A stretch of DNA of 64,000 bases from Crossaster papposus. Lineage: Eukaryota > Echinodermata > Asteroidea > Velatida > Solasteridae. The notes below the pieces were generated by a model. It had not been told where the DNA came from and searched no databases. It saw only the letters and a program-made list of their open reading frames with translations. The DNA is taken from the NCBI GenBank assembly GCA_037893245.1, contig JBAIAA010000604.1, forward strand, positions 1,302,001 through 1,366,000. Reading direction: 5' to 3'. Shown one piece after another: positions 30,229 to 42,625 of the stretch (position 1 is its first letter; every line of letters starts with the position of its first letter). The translations under genes and the position numbers were made by a program.

Positions 30229-32333
30229 ACCAGCAACATTCTGGATCTAACCCTGTCATCGCATCAAAACTCCACCAAGAACACTCGGATAGTGGAAGGT
30301 ATTATTAGTGATCATGAGGCGGTATTGAGTGACATTGACTTTCAGCCTGCAGTAAACAAGAAGGCACCTAAAAGAATCTGTTTTTACAGCAAATGTGACA
30401 TGGAAGGTGTGATATCGGATTTTGTAACCTTTCAGGAAGAATTTTTCAGCGAGGCACCTCGGCGATCAACCAATGAGAACTGGCTCCTGTTGAAGAATTT
30501 TATTCTGCAGACAATGAAGAAAAACACCCCTAGCAAGATTGTAGGGTCTCGTTCCAACCGGCCATGGATTACACCTTCCCTCAAACGTATGATCATAAAG
30601 AAGGCCAGAATGTACAATAAGGCAAAAGCTTCCAACTCCAAGGATGACTGGAATCATTTTAAGTCGTTCCGCAATGAAGAAAGATCCCAGCCTCCTACTG
30701 GTCATACACTAACCGCATCCTAATGACAAACATAAAAATTATTTCTGGCGCTAGATACTACTGGTATCTCACCCCTTACACACAATAACAAGATCATCTC
30801 AGACAACAAAGGTAAAGCTAGAATTTTGAACATGAAATTCATGTCTGTTTTCACCTCCGAGAGTCTGTCTGATCTGCCATCAATGGGCGAGTCTTCGTTT
30901 CCTGATGCTGAGCACATTGAGATCTCAGTGAGTGACGTGCGTAAACTCCTTGAGAAGAATAGCATTATCAAGGCAACAGGTCCGGATTCCATTTTAGCTC
31001 GATTTTTAAAAGACATGGCGGAAGAAATATCTCCTATCTTGTCATCCACCTTTCAACAGTCGTTGAAGTCTGGTAAAATCCCTCATGACTGGAGGATTGC
31101 AAACATGGTTTTCATAATAAAGATAGGTGAACGCAGTGAAGCCGCCAACTACCGACCCGTATCACTCACATCAATATCATGTAAAATACTTGAGCATATT
31201 ATTTGTAGCCGTGTGATGGATCATTATGAAACTCACAACATTTTATTTTGAAAGTCAACATGGCATTTGCCCTGGCCGCTCCTTTGAATAATCACAGCTT
31301 ATCATTACAACTCATGAACTTGCTGAGGCCTTGGATGACAGAAAGCAAACAGATTTCATCATTCTTGACTTCTCTAAGGCTTTTGATAGAGTACCCTACT
31401 AAAGGCTCTTCCTTATTAAAACTATATCATTACGGAGTTTGTGGCTCTCTTCTGAAGTGGTTCAACAATTTCCTCACCCAAAGAAGCCTGCGAGTTGTGG
31501 TGGATGGCGAAGCTTCGGAGTGGTCAGATGTTCTTTCTGGAGTTCCCCCAAGGCACGGTGTTAGGGCCATTGTTATTTCTCACATTCACCAATGGTAAAT
31601 CAATCTTCATCACATCGATTGTTTTCTGCACCGTTCTATTAACAAGGTGGATGAATGGATGAAATCTTCAAAAAGATCTTGATTCAGCTGCATTCTTGGT
31701 CAGCCAAATGACAGATGAAGTTTAACATCGACAAATGCCATGTGATGCAAGTTTCCCACCTGGAAAACAACATCGGCTTTGACTACCACTTGGGTGATGA
31801 TGTACGGACATCAGTTGATGAACATCCATATCTGGGACTATCTTTCAACTTCAAACTTTCCTGGAATACACACATATCATCACTTTGAAAGCCAACCGGA
31901 TGCTAGGGTTAATTAAGAGGAATCTAAGGCACTGTAACCCACGGCTGCAGAAAAAAACCCAAGCTTACATCTCTCTGGTCAGGCCACATTTAGAATATTG
32001 CTCAACAGTTTGGAATCCCCATCATCAAACCCCCATCAATCAAGTATAAGCCATCCAGGAGGAGAGCAGCTAGATTTGTGCAGAACATCTACCAGCGCAA
32101 TGAAAGTTTTACTGCAATGCTACAGAATCTGCAGGGGCCTTCACTTCAAGCTAGAAAGGAAGCAGCCACCAACATTATGATGTACACAATTCCCCACGAG
32201 CTCATTGCCATCAACAGGGATCCTGTACCTGACCCCAATGACAGATACAAGGACATCCATGCCTACAGCTGTCCGGCAATTAATATTGCATCTTCTTGGC
32301 AAATGTTGATTATGGCATTCACATCCTAAGTTT
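30229..32333 (+). pseudogene. LINE reverse transcriptase (CR1/Jockey group), 5'-truncated, frameshifted
   Basis: A non-LTR retrotransposon ORF2 remnant. It begins in the end of the endonuclease domain (SNILDLTLSS, then GIISDHEAV with the conserved SDH), followed by a linker (30370-30720). The RT domain comes next: KATGPDSI at about 30970, KSGKIPHDWRIANMVFIIK, NYRPVSLTSISCKILEHII at about 31147, then after a frameshift FSKAFDRV-like sequence (31370-31390) and VLSGVPPRHG. The catalytic box with two Asp that should follow (about 31620) is not readable. Further on are FNIDKCHVM, HPYLGLSFN, KANRMLGLIKRNLRHC and RPHLEYCSTVWNPH, then a C-terminal RAARFVQNIYQRNES segment ending at a stop at 32328. 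At least four frame breaks and in-frame stops make it dead. Upstream endonuclease and ORF1 are missing. Confidence 0.9.
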
Positions 32334-32391
32334 TTAAGCAAACTGATTCTAAAATGGAGGCCATTTTGAAATTTAAGACTTTTCATCCTAA

Positions 32392-33438
32392 CACCCCTGT
32401 CAGACCGGTGTGCGATCCCACGGCGACCTTACTGCGATGCAGTTTTCATCAAAAACGCAGTGGGGTCGCCGAAAACTGGCAAATAATCCTGAAATCTATG
32501 AGGTAGGTAGCTCACAGTACGCTCTTGACTCGCTCACTGCGCTCTCACTACACTCTCACTGCGACCTATGCGTTCCTAGTTTGATCATCGCCGCGCTCTC
32601 ACTGCGCTCCTACTCCCCTCTACGCGATTTTGCTGCGACCAAGGCGACCTCGCTATGACCTCGCTACGACCTTACGACGCTCTCACTACGTCCCCACTAC
32701 GTTCTGTGCGTTTGTACCGCGTTCGTGCGGCGACTATAAATACAGCGAGCTCGATGTTGCTGGATATTTTCTATCTGTTGTACAATGTTTATGTTCTGCC
32801 TCTCTACAGCCATGGTGAAGAGGAGATGCACATTAGTATGTTGTGTGGAGGATATAGGCTGTATTTATACCATTTGTGGCCTTTACGCATGTCAAAGTCA
32901 GAACGTACTATACACGCAGTATAATCGCAGTATAATCACACTGTGATCGTACAGGAAGCTCCATAACATCGCCATGGACGCATTGGGGGCGCCATAGTCG
33001 TACTGGCAGCCCCGTGTGGACGCAGTATGAGCGTGAAGAAGCCCTATAAGACGTAGTAGAAGTGCAGTATGAGCGCGGTAAGAGCGTAGTGAGAGCGTGA
33101 CAAGCGTACAGTGGTCGTACTTCAGACGTACTTCAGTCGCAGATTAGGCAGACGGCGATACCAACTCGCTCTTGTTACGATCATGCCACGCCCAGGTAGA
33201 CTTCACTACGTCCCAAGTACGTTCTTTGATATCCCACTACGCTCTCACTGCGCTCCCGTTGCGTTTTGGACCAGATCGCCGAGGTTTGGCGACCATGGAG
33301 ACCATCCCACGACCTAGGTAGACTCTACTACGTTACCATTACGCTCTTGGCAATCCTACTGCGCTTCTACTGCCTTTTGCAACCTTTTTAGTCGCCGTGG
33401 GAGCGCAACGGCAGCGTAGCTCCGGTGTGACAGGGGTA
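32392..33438. mobile_element. 1,047-bp inverted-repeat element, TAA target duplication, family F
   Basis: The left end is CACCCCTGTCAGACCGG and the inverted right end is TACCCCTGTCACACCGG. TAA flanks both sides (32389-32391, 33439-33441). Subterminal regions are packed with CACTGCGCTCTCACTACG-type units whose orientation flips near the middle, so most of the element can fold back. It has no transposase. The 3-bp duplication is typical of PIF/Harbinger-like elements, but the superfamily is inference. Its CCCTGTCACACC core is shared with the elements at 61277 and 61606. Confidence 0.85.
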
Positions 33439-33994
33439 TAATAGAGATATATTAGCAAGTCAATAGTATGTTTTTAAACTCCTTAGCATAATACATGTGG
33501 GTATTGACACCAAAATGGAGATCATACGAAATTCCAATCCTGGGTTAAAAAACATTGTCCTAAAGTGGCGGCCATTTTGAAATTCAAGATGGCTATCAAC
33601 CAGTGAGATGGTATCAATCAATACTAATTGTATCTGTAACTCCTTGGCTTAATAAATTGAAGAAATTGTCAGTAAAATGAACTTCGCATAGCATTAATAC
33701 TTTGATTTATTAAACATTTGGTTAACAAATGGCGGCCATTTTGAACTCCAAGATGGCGGCCATACGGTTAATGGAAAAAAATGTTACCAATACTTTTCTG
33801 AAACCTGGATGTCTACTCTTTCCAATGAAACAAAAAAAAGCATCCTTAGCAAAAAAAAATGCACAACTTTGAAATCCTACATAACAGCCTACACTATATA
33901 CCATGCATCTGCTACAACAATCCGTGGCTTATCTGTTGCTATAACAGATTCACTCACAAAATCAGCCCTCTGTTTATCAGCTTAATAAGCGCCA

Positions 33995-34160
33995 GTGTAA
34001 AGCTTGAATTTCAGACTCCATGAAATCCAGACTCTTTGGTAGTATTGCGCATGCCTAAGTAAAGATAATTAAGAGAGTGATCGGTCACATGGGAGGGTAT
34101 AGAAAAAAGAAATCTGATTTTCACAGGAGTCTGATAATTTCATATCACACCGGTAATCTT
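33995..34160. repeat. Dispersed repeat E, copy 1
   Basis: GATTTCAGACTC.ATGAAAT-type sequence, GGACTC.TTGGT, GCGCATGC and a .ACACCGGTA.T segment match 36010-36130 in the same order. The right copy is shorter. Nature unknown. Confidence 0.55.
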
Positions 34161-35360
34161 TGGCGTCTATTTGACGCCACTCATAAGTTTATACAGTAAT
34201 TTATACCAAGATCGTAACGCTTATAAAGAGAGCATTGTCAAGCATAACAACATGGGTTTGTCGGCACCATAGAAGTTAATTTAATCATGGCGTACAGTTT
34301 GGCAGTTTACACACACGTTATCTTGAATCTACAAACATTGGGGTTTGTACTCACCAGGTATACGGTTGAAATCAGGCAGCTTTCTTTTGTTTACAACCTT
34401 ACAAATTAGTTTTAAAGGCCAGAGGCATTTATAAGGAACAAAATGATTGATTTTACTTTCAATTCGAAGTGTAAGATGGGATATTATGTAAGCGAATCAT
34501 CGCATCATACTGCGTATAAGTGTTCCTTCAATTTATTATGAAATAGTACTGTAGTGAGTCATATTACATCGGTGGCGCCAAGTGTATAATTAATGAGAGG
34601 TCAAACTGCATAATGTATACGATTGTTTAATTTTGTTATAAACATTTAACAACCTAATAACATAAATTATCGTTACTATTCTACCTACCGTCCATTCACA
34701 ACATAACAGAGGCCTGGAATAAGCGTCCGGTCTTCAGTGTATTGTTTCAGAACTATCGTCTTACCATTAGGGTTAAGTTGTTTTTATGGAGTGAGTTGTT
34801 TTCTGTGGTTTTGTTTTCAATCTGGACAACAGGTTCTGGGCTAGATGCCAACTGATGACGAGTTGTTTGAGAATCTAAACATCATTTTAATACATGATGC
34901 GCTTGTTGTAAAGATAAATACAATAGTATAATATATTGATGACGAATACGCACTATTTACCGCCAAGGAAAGTACAGGATTCCTGCGGATACTCGCACTT
35001 TTTAATACTCTGCGACTCTGTGGCTCCCGATGAAAAACTGCTGCACGGTAATCAACTAATCATATCATGGTTTTCACTCTTCTGGCGTATTTGCATCCAC
35101 AAGATTAGTCACGGGGATATAACTGCATATTTGAATGAAGTTTGACGGAATCATCCCGTTTGGTTGTTGTTCCTGTTGGTGCTGTTGGTGCTTCTGGGCT
35201 GACTTGTAGAGTGACTTGTGAATGACTCGATTGCAACTCAGGTCTAAGGTGCTGTGTATAATTGTATTATGATCTGTCACTAGAGATTTTATTTAATGTA
35301 TTTTCAGGAATGCCATTGGAAACTGAATGTCTTTGTATAGTGTGGATAATATATAAATAT
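34161..35360. other. No recognisable feature
   Basis: AT-rich DNA with no coding signal. It ends in a TAATATATAAATATATATTG run that leads into the microsatellite. Confidence 0.5.
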
Positions 35361-35550
35361 ATATTGAATTGAATTAAATTGAATTGAATTAAACTGAACT
35401 GAACTGAACTGAACTGAACTGAACTGAACTGAACAGAACTGAACATAACTGAACTGAACTGAACTGCTCTTAACTGAACTGAACTGAACTGAACTGAACT
35501 GACCTGAACTGAACTGAACTGAACTAAACTGAACTGAACCGAACTGCTCT
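35361..35550. repeat. TGAAC pentamer microsatellite
   Basis: It starts as TTGAATTGAATTAAATTGAA and becomes a long AACTG/TGAAC array with a few interruptions (CATAACTG, GCTCTTAACTG, GACCTG, GAACCG). Roughly 30 units are present. Confidence 0.9.
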
Positions 35551-35825
35551 TTGTACTTCAGCGCGTAATGTCATTGTTAACGTTGAGTGACGTCATCAAT
35601 AAATAGGGCTATTGACGTGTAATGTGTTGTATTACATGAAATGTATTTCCTATGCAACCCAATTGTATGACTGTTAAAAGTTTCACTGGAATTAGAATGC
35701 TACAGTTTGAACATCCCGTACTTTTAAAATCCAGACTTAGTCCCGCACTATACATATTTGCATCCACCTTATCTGTTTGTGGCAGTAATAGCGCCGCCAA
35801 GTGTCTATTATTAGTGTCAAGACCA

Positions 35826-35913
35826 CCCCCCCCCCCCCCCTTCCCATCCGGAATCACCCCCCCCCCCCCCCTCAAAAACAAAAAACAAAAACAAAAAACA
35901 ACAACAACAACAA
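35826..35913. repeat. Two poly-C tracts and an A-rich tail
   Basis: 15 C (35826-35840) and 15 C (35857-35871) are separated by 16 bases, followed by AAAAACAAAAAACAAAAACA and ACAACAACAACAA. It is low complexity. Confidence 0.9.
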
Positions 35914-36009
35914 TCTGCGGACCCCTTCATTTTTAGAAACATATTCCACTGCCGCTGCTGGGTTACCAATTTAACTGTTAATGTTTAGCTTGGTTTTGTT
36001 TAGCTGAGT

Positions 36010-36130
36010 TGCGCCGGTGAGCCATGGATTTCAGACTCTATGAAATACGGACTCGTTGGTGATTATTACGCATGCATAATTAAGTGATTATCACGATAAT
36101 ATCCCACCGGTATTGTATGAAATTAAAACA
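36010..36130. repeat. Dispersed repeat E, copy 2
   Basis: ATGGATTTCAGACTCTATGA, CGGACTCGTTGG and CGCATGCATAATTAAGTGAT correspond to 34008-34075. CCACCGGTATTGTATGAAAT corresponds to the end of copy 1. Confidence 0.55.
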
Positions 36131-38256
36131 TAATAGTTAGGGTGCTAAACCTTAAAAAGGTAATCCGGAACCTCCAATTCCAAGCTGTTTCCATCATATG
36201 CCAGCTGTATACAGTTTATGCGTAAACAATGACTCTGATACAGCCTTCCTCTTTAAAAAAGGAACCGGGGGGAGGCATTATTACCTCCCGCAGTAAATTA
36301 TTCAAAACGTCAACACCGTCTACTTGCCCGCGCCAACATTGGTGTTTTGAATTTTAAATCAGGGCAGGTGGCGCTTGGACGAGCAGGCCACGTTTGCGAC
36401 ACGAAGCAGGCCTTCACGGTGAATTCAGCGATTGCAATGGACCGAGAACTCCCCCGAGTGCCGCCGTCCGAACGCTGGGTTTTCACCGCCGAGGCGGTAG
36501 CGTGTAAAGACACACCAGCAATCGAGCATTAAACTCAAGTCCCTTCGAACCCAACGCGGAAACACGCTCAATTTGTTAGCCAGGCACTCGCAAGAGGCAG
36601 AGGCAAGCACTCGCCCTTAAGACTTGGTATTCCTGTCAACGTCACCCTATGTATCTTTCCAACATGAATACGTAGAGTGGACAATTCCGACCGAGCAAAC
36701 TCCGAGGTTTGAAAGGGCATTCTAGTACACGGAGCCGATATAGTACACATAAGGACATTTTCAAACCCCTCTTACCTCTTAAACTATATACTTAATTCTC
36801 TGTAAATTTCACTGAAGGTTACAGATATTTGCTAACCATTTTTCGGAGAGGGTTGAGACTGTACCTCGTGTTTGAACGTATTAACATGCTCTTTTGGAGA
36901 CCTATGGTGTTTCGCATTTGATACCAGCATCGACATACAGAAATGTCTGCAGGTTCTACCCTATCTCTCTTTCACCCTAAGACATTCCTCTGGTGCTTAG
37001 CAATTAATAAAATACTCTGGCGCCTCGAATCCTGTTATTGCTTCTTCCGAACAGGACGTCATGAAGTGAGTACCTCGGTTGTAGAAATTAATGTGGTGCA
37101 AACAGTCTTTCGGGACCGCAACGAAGTGGGCATTCTTGGAAAATCACGCAAAGCCAAGTATACATAGCTGCGATCATGCGTTGATGGGGCGAAAACGTGC
37201 TTGTTAAATAATGAACGAGGTGGTTAGAGTAGACCTCCCTGCACCATGACTTGGCCTAATGATGTTCAACGGCTGAATCATAAGCTTGCTGACAGAAATG
37301 TCTATAGGCCTAAAGTCCCGAACCAAGTTGTTGTTGTTACATCTGATACCGAAAGATATACCGTATTTGGAAGTAACAAGGATAAACACACATTGTATGT
37401 GCGCGCGATCGTTTTTTTCCCTTTATCAACTGGAAGTTGAATCGTGTGAATCGTCAGCGTCACCACGAAGTAGAGTTGTATTCGCGGTCCCTGCAAGTCC
37501 TTTCACAAGTCCAGTCACACGTAGCTGGTTGAACAATGACAAAGGAATGCTTTTGTCAAAGCTGATTTGAATAGCTGGTGATTTGAATTGGAACTGGATG
37601 AACTTGGAGGGACTTGTAGTGGACTTGCTAGACATCCCTGCCACGGACATCCTGAGCCACGCAGCGCTTTTACGCGCTTTCTACTAATAGCGCTCAAAGC
37701 CCTGCGGACATACGGCAAGATCCGTGGTTATTAGCGCAAACAAATATGCGCCCAATCAGAGCTTCCGTTACAAACAGACCAAGGCCATTTTCCAAACCCT
37801 GGCTTCGGATCCGTCTCCGGCTACAGTCTATTGCTAAACTGTATGAATAAAGCCTGAGAGGAAGACAAAGCTGGGATTCGAAAAACAGCCAAAGGCATGC
37901 GAACCAACGCGCATTTCTAATGGTCCATTCGCTTGGACATCTGAGGTGTTCTCACAAATGTTCATCCTCCCAAGTAAAAAAATTAATTAATCGGAAAAAT
38001 TGTAAAAATTAACGTACATAACGTGAAATAAAGCTTTGCTATTATATATTATACAGAATAAGAAACATAAAAGACTGAAAAGATACGTAAACGCCAACAA
38101 AATTAAGAATAAAGGTAGAAATTGTCCTTTTACCATGGGTGGTCGTTCATATCATGTATTGGCCAACTTGTAACTTGTTTAATGATTGCTGCGAATGTCC
38201 GCAGGGTTTGAGGGCAACAATTCAAGAGCCCGTTAAACGCTGCGTGGTTCGGGATG
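36131..38256. other. No recognisable gene
   Basis: Several short overlapping frames (36310-36610, 37204-37718) lie in a moderately CpG-containing stretch. None has a recognisable domain and no consistent exon model can be drawn. It could be ordinary single-copy intergenic DNA. Confidence 0.5.
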
Positions 38257-38502
38257 TGCCACGGAGTACATGTGTAACACTAATGTCACGTGATAAGCGC
38301 GAGCCACTTCTGACGTTTTCACGAAGTAACTGAAAGCCCATACAAACGGATAGCGACACTTCGTGAAACCTCAAAAATTAGATACGCTGTGTTCGAGTGT
38401 CGCCATCCGTGTGTGTTATCTATGGGTTTTGCGTTACTTCGTGAAAACGCAAGAAGTGGGTCGCGCGTATCGTGTAATGTTCGTGTTACTTCGTGGTGAC
38501 GG
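38257..38502. mobile_element. Foldback element with ~90-bp arms
   Basis: The left arm (38257-38358) GTAACAC..., CCACTTCTGACGTTTTCACG, AAGTAAC...CCCATA...CGGATAGCGACAC mirrors the right arm (38397-38502) inverted: CCCACTTCTTGCGTTTTCAC, GAAGTAACGCAAAACCCATA...CGGATGGCGACAC. The motif TTCACGAAGTAAC or its complement recurs four times. The loop is about 38 bases. It is non-coding. Confidence 0.85.
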
Positions 38503-40299
38503 TGACGGAATGTGATCAACAAGACGTTGTTTGGTAGAGTTTCTACGGGGATATTTTACCAGATGTTAAAGATCGTGTGAGTTGACCTCAAAATCAACGT
38601 GTAAAACATCCTAATTGTTGCATTTCTTTTGCATCACGACTGGGCCCATCCGATCAAGGGCAATAAGTAGGTATACTAAGAGAAAACAATTAGCATTTTC
38701 TATTTACAATAATAATTGAAAATACTGCAAATTTATGACTATTATTATTATAATTAAATGTGTTGACCTCGCGAATAGGATTTTCATTCCCGCTCAGTGG
38801 GGAGCAGACAAAGAACGTCAAGAACAAGAATAGCAGACTCAGGAACTTGCGATAATTTGTGTGCATACAATCGGAGGCGATAAATTAATTGTCAAGACTT
38901 GACAATAATGACGAAATTGACAAATATGTTAATCACAATAATTTACGTAATTTGAAGTATGTCCTTTCTTGCCTCTTCCTCTTCAGGTTAACGCCGTGAA
39001 GACGAAATAAATTGACCAATGCCGCCATAACATAGGTAAGTTAATGTTTCCTTTTAATATTTTAAAACTGTGCTTTTAAAGTTAAACAAATAATAATCAT
39101 ATTGTCTAAACGAACGAATGAACGGATAGCGTTCCCCCCCCAACAAATATATGCATCTGCACAATTATCGCCATCAACAGGTCTTGTTAAAACGGGATAG
39201 TTTTAATAATCAGTTCCCGAAACCACTTATCCCATGAAACACCGCTGTTGTTGAAGTGGCTGGTACTCTCGCCGCGGGTATGTCTCGGAGTTAAATGCGA
39301 GGCATGGTTAATGTTTATTCTGATACTGTACGCGTGAAGCTAGAGAGAACCGACGTTCCGGCTGCTTGAGAAGCCGATTGTTTCCCTGAATCAAACCTGT
39401 CGCTGTTGTCAAATCAAGACCCACCTGCTTCGCTCTATCTAAAGCCGCACTACCTAAGAGCCAGTTAATAATAGTCAAGTTCCATCGAAGGTATACATGA
39501 ATGTGTGTGTGGTGCGTTTTTTGTTATTACGAGTGGGTACCGATCCAGTTGTCTGGAGTGGCAGTATGCGAATCGTGATGTGGCTGGGCGCTGTTTCCAC
39601 GATGCGCATTAGACTTTAAACGCAAGAAGGAATCGATTCTAAGGGCCCTTGACAAACACCAACCACACAGCTCGAGTTGCAATCCTGTGAGATTGTTCAA
39701 GAATGTGACGACCCTTCCCCCCCTCTAAATCACGGTATGCATGTTCAGCAATCTGCATATTTGTTTTTGATACTGTGATGTGCGTTACTGTGTCACTCTC
39801 TGCCATTTTAACCAACATAAATATGCTAAGGGTACACCCTTGTAAATAGGCCTATAAATCCATCCGCCGACCTCATGGATAAAGGTTATACACTCAAATT
39901 ATTCTATATTAGAGAGACCTGAGAGTCATGGAGTCGGGTAATTGAAGAAATATCGCACTGCCCCTGTGGGCTGGACTTGGGGCTTCCAATTCGGAGTATT
40001 TTGGCTGCAATTAGTTGAGTCCGTAAGTGGCGCTCTTTAGTTATGTTGTGGAGGGATATCCTTTTACAAAATGGCTACTTTTCCAGTTTGGAAAACATCA
40101 TTCGTTTTAGGGGTGTTCTTGTTTGAAGGAAAATATCAAAAAATTATTCTTTAAAAAAATTGAAAATAATATGAAAGATGAGATGTGAATCAATATTTTG
40201 TGTGTAGAGCCTTAACACCTGCGAGAGTTTTGAGTATTCTTAAACAAATGGTAAAGTATGGGCATCAATGGAATTGGTATATAGGGGTCAGTGTGCACC
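38503..40299. other. No recognisable feature
   Basis: About 1.8 kb with no coding signal and no repeat matched inside the window. A short ACCAACATAAATATG AT-rich stretch near 39810 is unremarkable. Confidence 0.5.
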
Positions 40300-40736
40300 C
40301 CTAAGTGGTCACCAGGACACGTGAACCCATTACACCTATTCTTTATGATTTGCACTGGTTGCCGATACCGGCAAGAATAGATTTTAAAGTTTTGGTTCTT
40401 ACTTATCAATGTATTCATGATATTGCCCCTGTTTACCTTCAAAGTTTAGTTCAGGAGTACATGTACCAACCAGTTAGAAATATGCGCTCTTCCCATAAAT
40501 CTCTGTTGACTCTTCCAGTTACTAAAACTAAATCCTATGGATCCCGCTCCTTCCAATCAGCTTCTGTTCAATTATTGAATAACCTACCAGATGTTGTCAA
40601 ACAAACCGAGACAACAGAACTATTCAAAACTCGGGTCAAAGCATATCTCTTCAATGTGTATAATTGTTGATTTCATGACAGCGCATAGGGACCCCACGGT
40701 GATATGCGCTATATAAGAATGGTTTATTATTATTAA
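40300..40736 (+). pseudogene. LINE 3' end (CR1/L2-like), 5'-truncated
   Basis: A single clean frame (40305-40667) encodes the C-terminal end of a non-LTR retrotransposon RT protein: ITPILYDLHWLPIPARIDFK, VLVLTYQCIHDIAPVYLQSL, RNMRSSHKSLLTLPVTKTKS, YGSRSFQSASVQLLNNLPDV, then an ELFKTRVKAYLF terminus. This fits the usual HWLP...YGDRAF...WN.LP...FK..+K..LF order. It is followed by a 70-base 3' UTR with GCGCATAGGG...ATATGCGC inverted bases, CGCTATATAAGAATGG and an ATT tail. The absence of frameshifts suggests a young or mildly decayed copy. It lacks endonuclease and RT core, a normal 5' truncation. Confidence 0.9.
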
Positions 40737-41324
40737 ATTATGCACCAACACAATTCAAGAAATACGTGTTTGTTTCCCTCTAGTCGTAGCAATATACCGA
40801 ATGTATTGGTTTTTATAAGTCGACGGTAATTTAGCTATAATGTTCATATTTGTTGGGTACCTAAGTTGTCAAGCTTAACTGTTTTACAGCGATAAAGAAC
40901 TGTTCTCTCGAGCGTTTACTGTCGTCGCCTGCTTACGATGGGTTGTACGGTTTCTGCCCGGTGGCGACCCCGTATTGATTTACATGGCTTGGCTTCACGC
41001 ATGATTTATAGGCTGGGATATTATACACAATTTGCTTAAAGCTTTGATAATGTTTGTATTTATTCCTTACAAAAGTGTTTGAAGACTCTGATATAAATAT
41101 CACAGTATGCACTTTTTGCAGAATTTTTCTTCACAACCCGATTGGCTTTGTGCATGATTTGATATCGTTCCAGGTAGAGGCTGGTAGGTTGTCGCCATTC
41201 GGGGAAAGTCATTTCACGCTTTGTGCCAGATTTTCATTTCTAGTGAGAGGTACGTGTATCATGGAATACTGTGTTTAACTTGGAATCATAATCAGAAACA
41301 TTTTGTTTAAGAGGACCGTATCGT
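40737..41324. other. No recognisable feature
   Basis: No coding signal and no repeat matched. Confidence 0.5.
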
Positions 41325-41383
41325 AAATCCGACGCTTTATAAGTCCGACGCCTCACAAGTCCGACGCCTCACAAGTCCGACAT
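41325..41383. repeat. 16-bp tandem repeat AAGTCCGACGCCTCAC
   Basis: AATCCGACGCTTTAT, AAGTCCGACGCCTCAC twice and AAGTCCGACATTTC follow one another. A diverged copy CCTCAAAGGTTCGACGCCTC and inverted GGAGGC...ACTTAT occur at 41395-41455, so the block may continue with flips. Confidence 0.75.
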
Positions 41384-42625
41384 TTCGGAATTTAGGAGGC
41401 ATTAGACTTATGGACAATTTTAGTATTCGGCCTCAAAGGTTCGACGCCTCATAAGCCTAAGTCATTTAGTTGCAAACAGGTTGATACATTCCCTTTAACA
41501 TTCCCTTTAAATTTTATAGTATTAATAATAGTCTTTAAACAATACATCAAAACATTTGTAATGCAGTGACCAGTTTCCGTTTGTGATATTTTTGAAATTG
41601 TAAGCCAATACATTAACATGCGAATTCAAGTTGTGTGATTGATGGGATATATCGAAATTGTAGAATATAAATTTCTTGGATCATACAGCATTCTCACAGC
41701 TAAAACTTTGTCAGGTTGGTTGCCAAGCATGCACTATTCTTTAGATTTTGAGAGCTTTCGCTGCTTGAAAATGGTATACTACCGGTATAACTTTTAATGT
41801 CCACATATCTATATTTTATAATATCTGGAAGGTAAATATTCATTCTAGTAGTGATCGAATACACTAATTGGTTCATGTTGTTGCATCTCATAATTATTTT
41901 TACATAATTATAAATCATGCATTTAGGGCAGGCCATGCTTTATCGATCAGTCATTTGTCTGTGTCATGATGCGACAGATAGTTACTGCTAATGTTGCAAA
42001 ATAAATTGTAAAAACAATTGCACAAACTGAAGATTAATTGGACTGCTTGTCATATCAAAAGTACAGGTTGCCTGTTTTTAGGGTCAATAGCCAATCCCGA
42101 ACAAACTGCGAGAAAACCTCAACACGATCTAATAAATAATATTATATGGAGCGTTTTCAGGTCGGCATGTGTCGGCCAGCATTCAATACACACATTTCAC
42201 ACATGGTTTCCCAGTTAATATTTCGAACTCTCCGCGAAATAAATTCACCCTTCGGGCGAAAGACGAACCGTTTTATGTGTTCTTCTTTTATAAGGTTGAA
42301 ATTTGGGTTGTTTGTCATGGAGGAAATTGCGCTTCACAGAGAGCAAACTCCACTGTGTTGTTTGAAGATCCCGAGCAGTCAATCGAAAAAGGTTGCGGTA
42401 TTAATACTTGCAGCTCTATGTGCACAAGTGTCACATGTGTGATATGAATAGACAGTCAATGTCAAATACATACTTCAAGTGTAGTGTAAGACTCCGCCTC
42501 AAGGATGTTGGGAAATCTTCCTTGAAATAGGTCAGATATAAATGCTATAAGGTCGTCATACTTCATATTCAGTTTCCGTTGTGCGGTTTACGCAGTCGAT
42601 CGGTATAGCAGTCTAGATTTGTATA
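41384..42625. other. No recognisable feature
   Basis: Overlapping short frames at 42018-42447 have no recognisable domain. No repeat apart from the tail of the 41.3-kb array was seen. Confidence 0.5.

Larger units (their letters stand above)
29665..33905. repeat. Large inverted-repeat frame around two later insertions
   Basis: The left arm (29665-30060) and right arm (33442-33905, inverted) share TAGTGTAGGATGTTATGTA-type ends, TTTTTTTTTGCTAAGGATGC, CAGAAAAGTATTGGTAACAT and ATGGCCGCCATCTTGGA followed by AAATGGCCGCC. The ATGGCCGCCATCTTGGA module itself repeats about every 165-171 bases (29793 and 29964; inverted at 33749 and 33585). The LINE at 30229-32333 and the element at 32392-33438 lie between the arms. 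Confidence 0.7.

Noticed and set aside
30432-31049. Minus-strand frames opposite the LINE
   Set aside because: They are shadows of the plus-strand reverse-transcriptase remnant.
35361-35550. A CRISPR-like periodic repeat
   Set aside because: It is a plain 5-base microsatellite.
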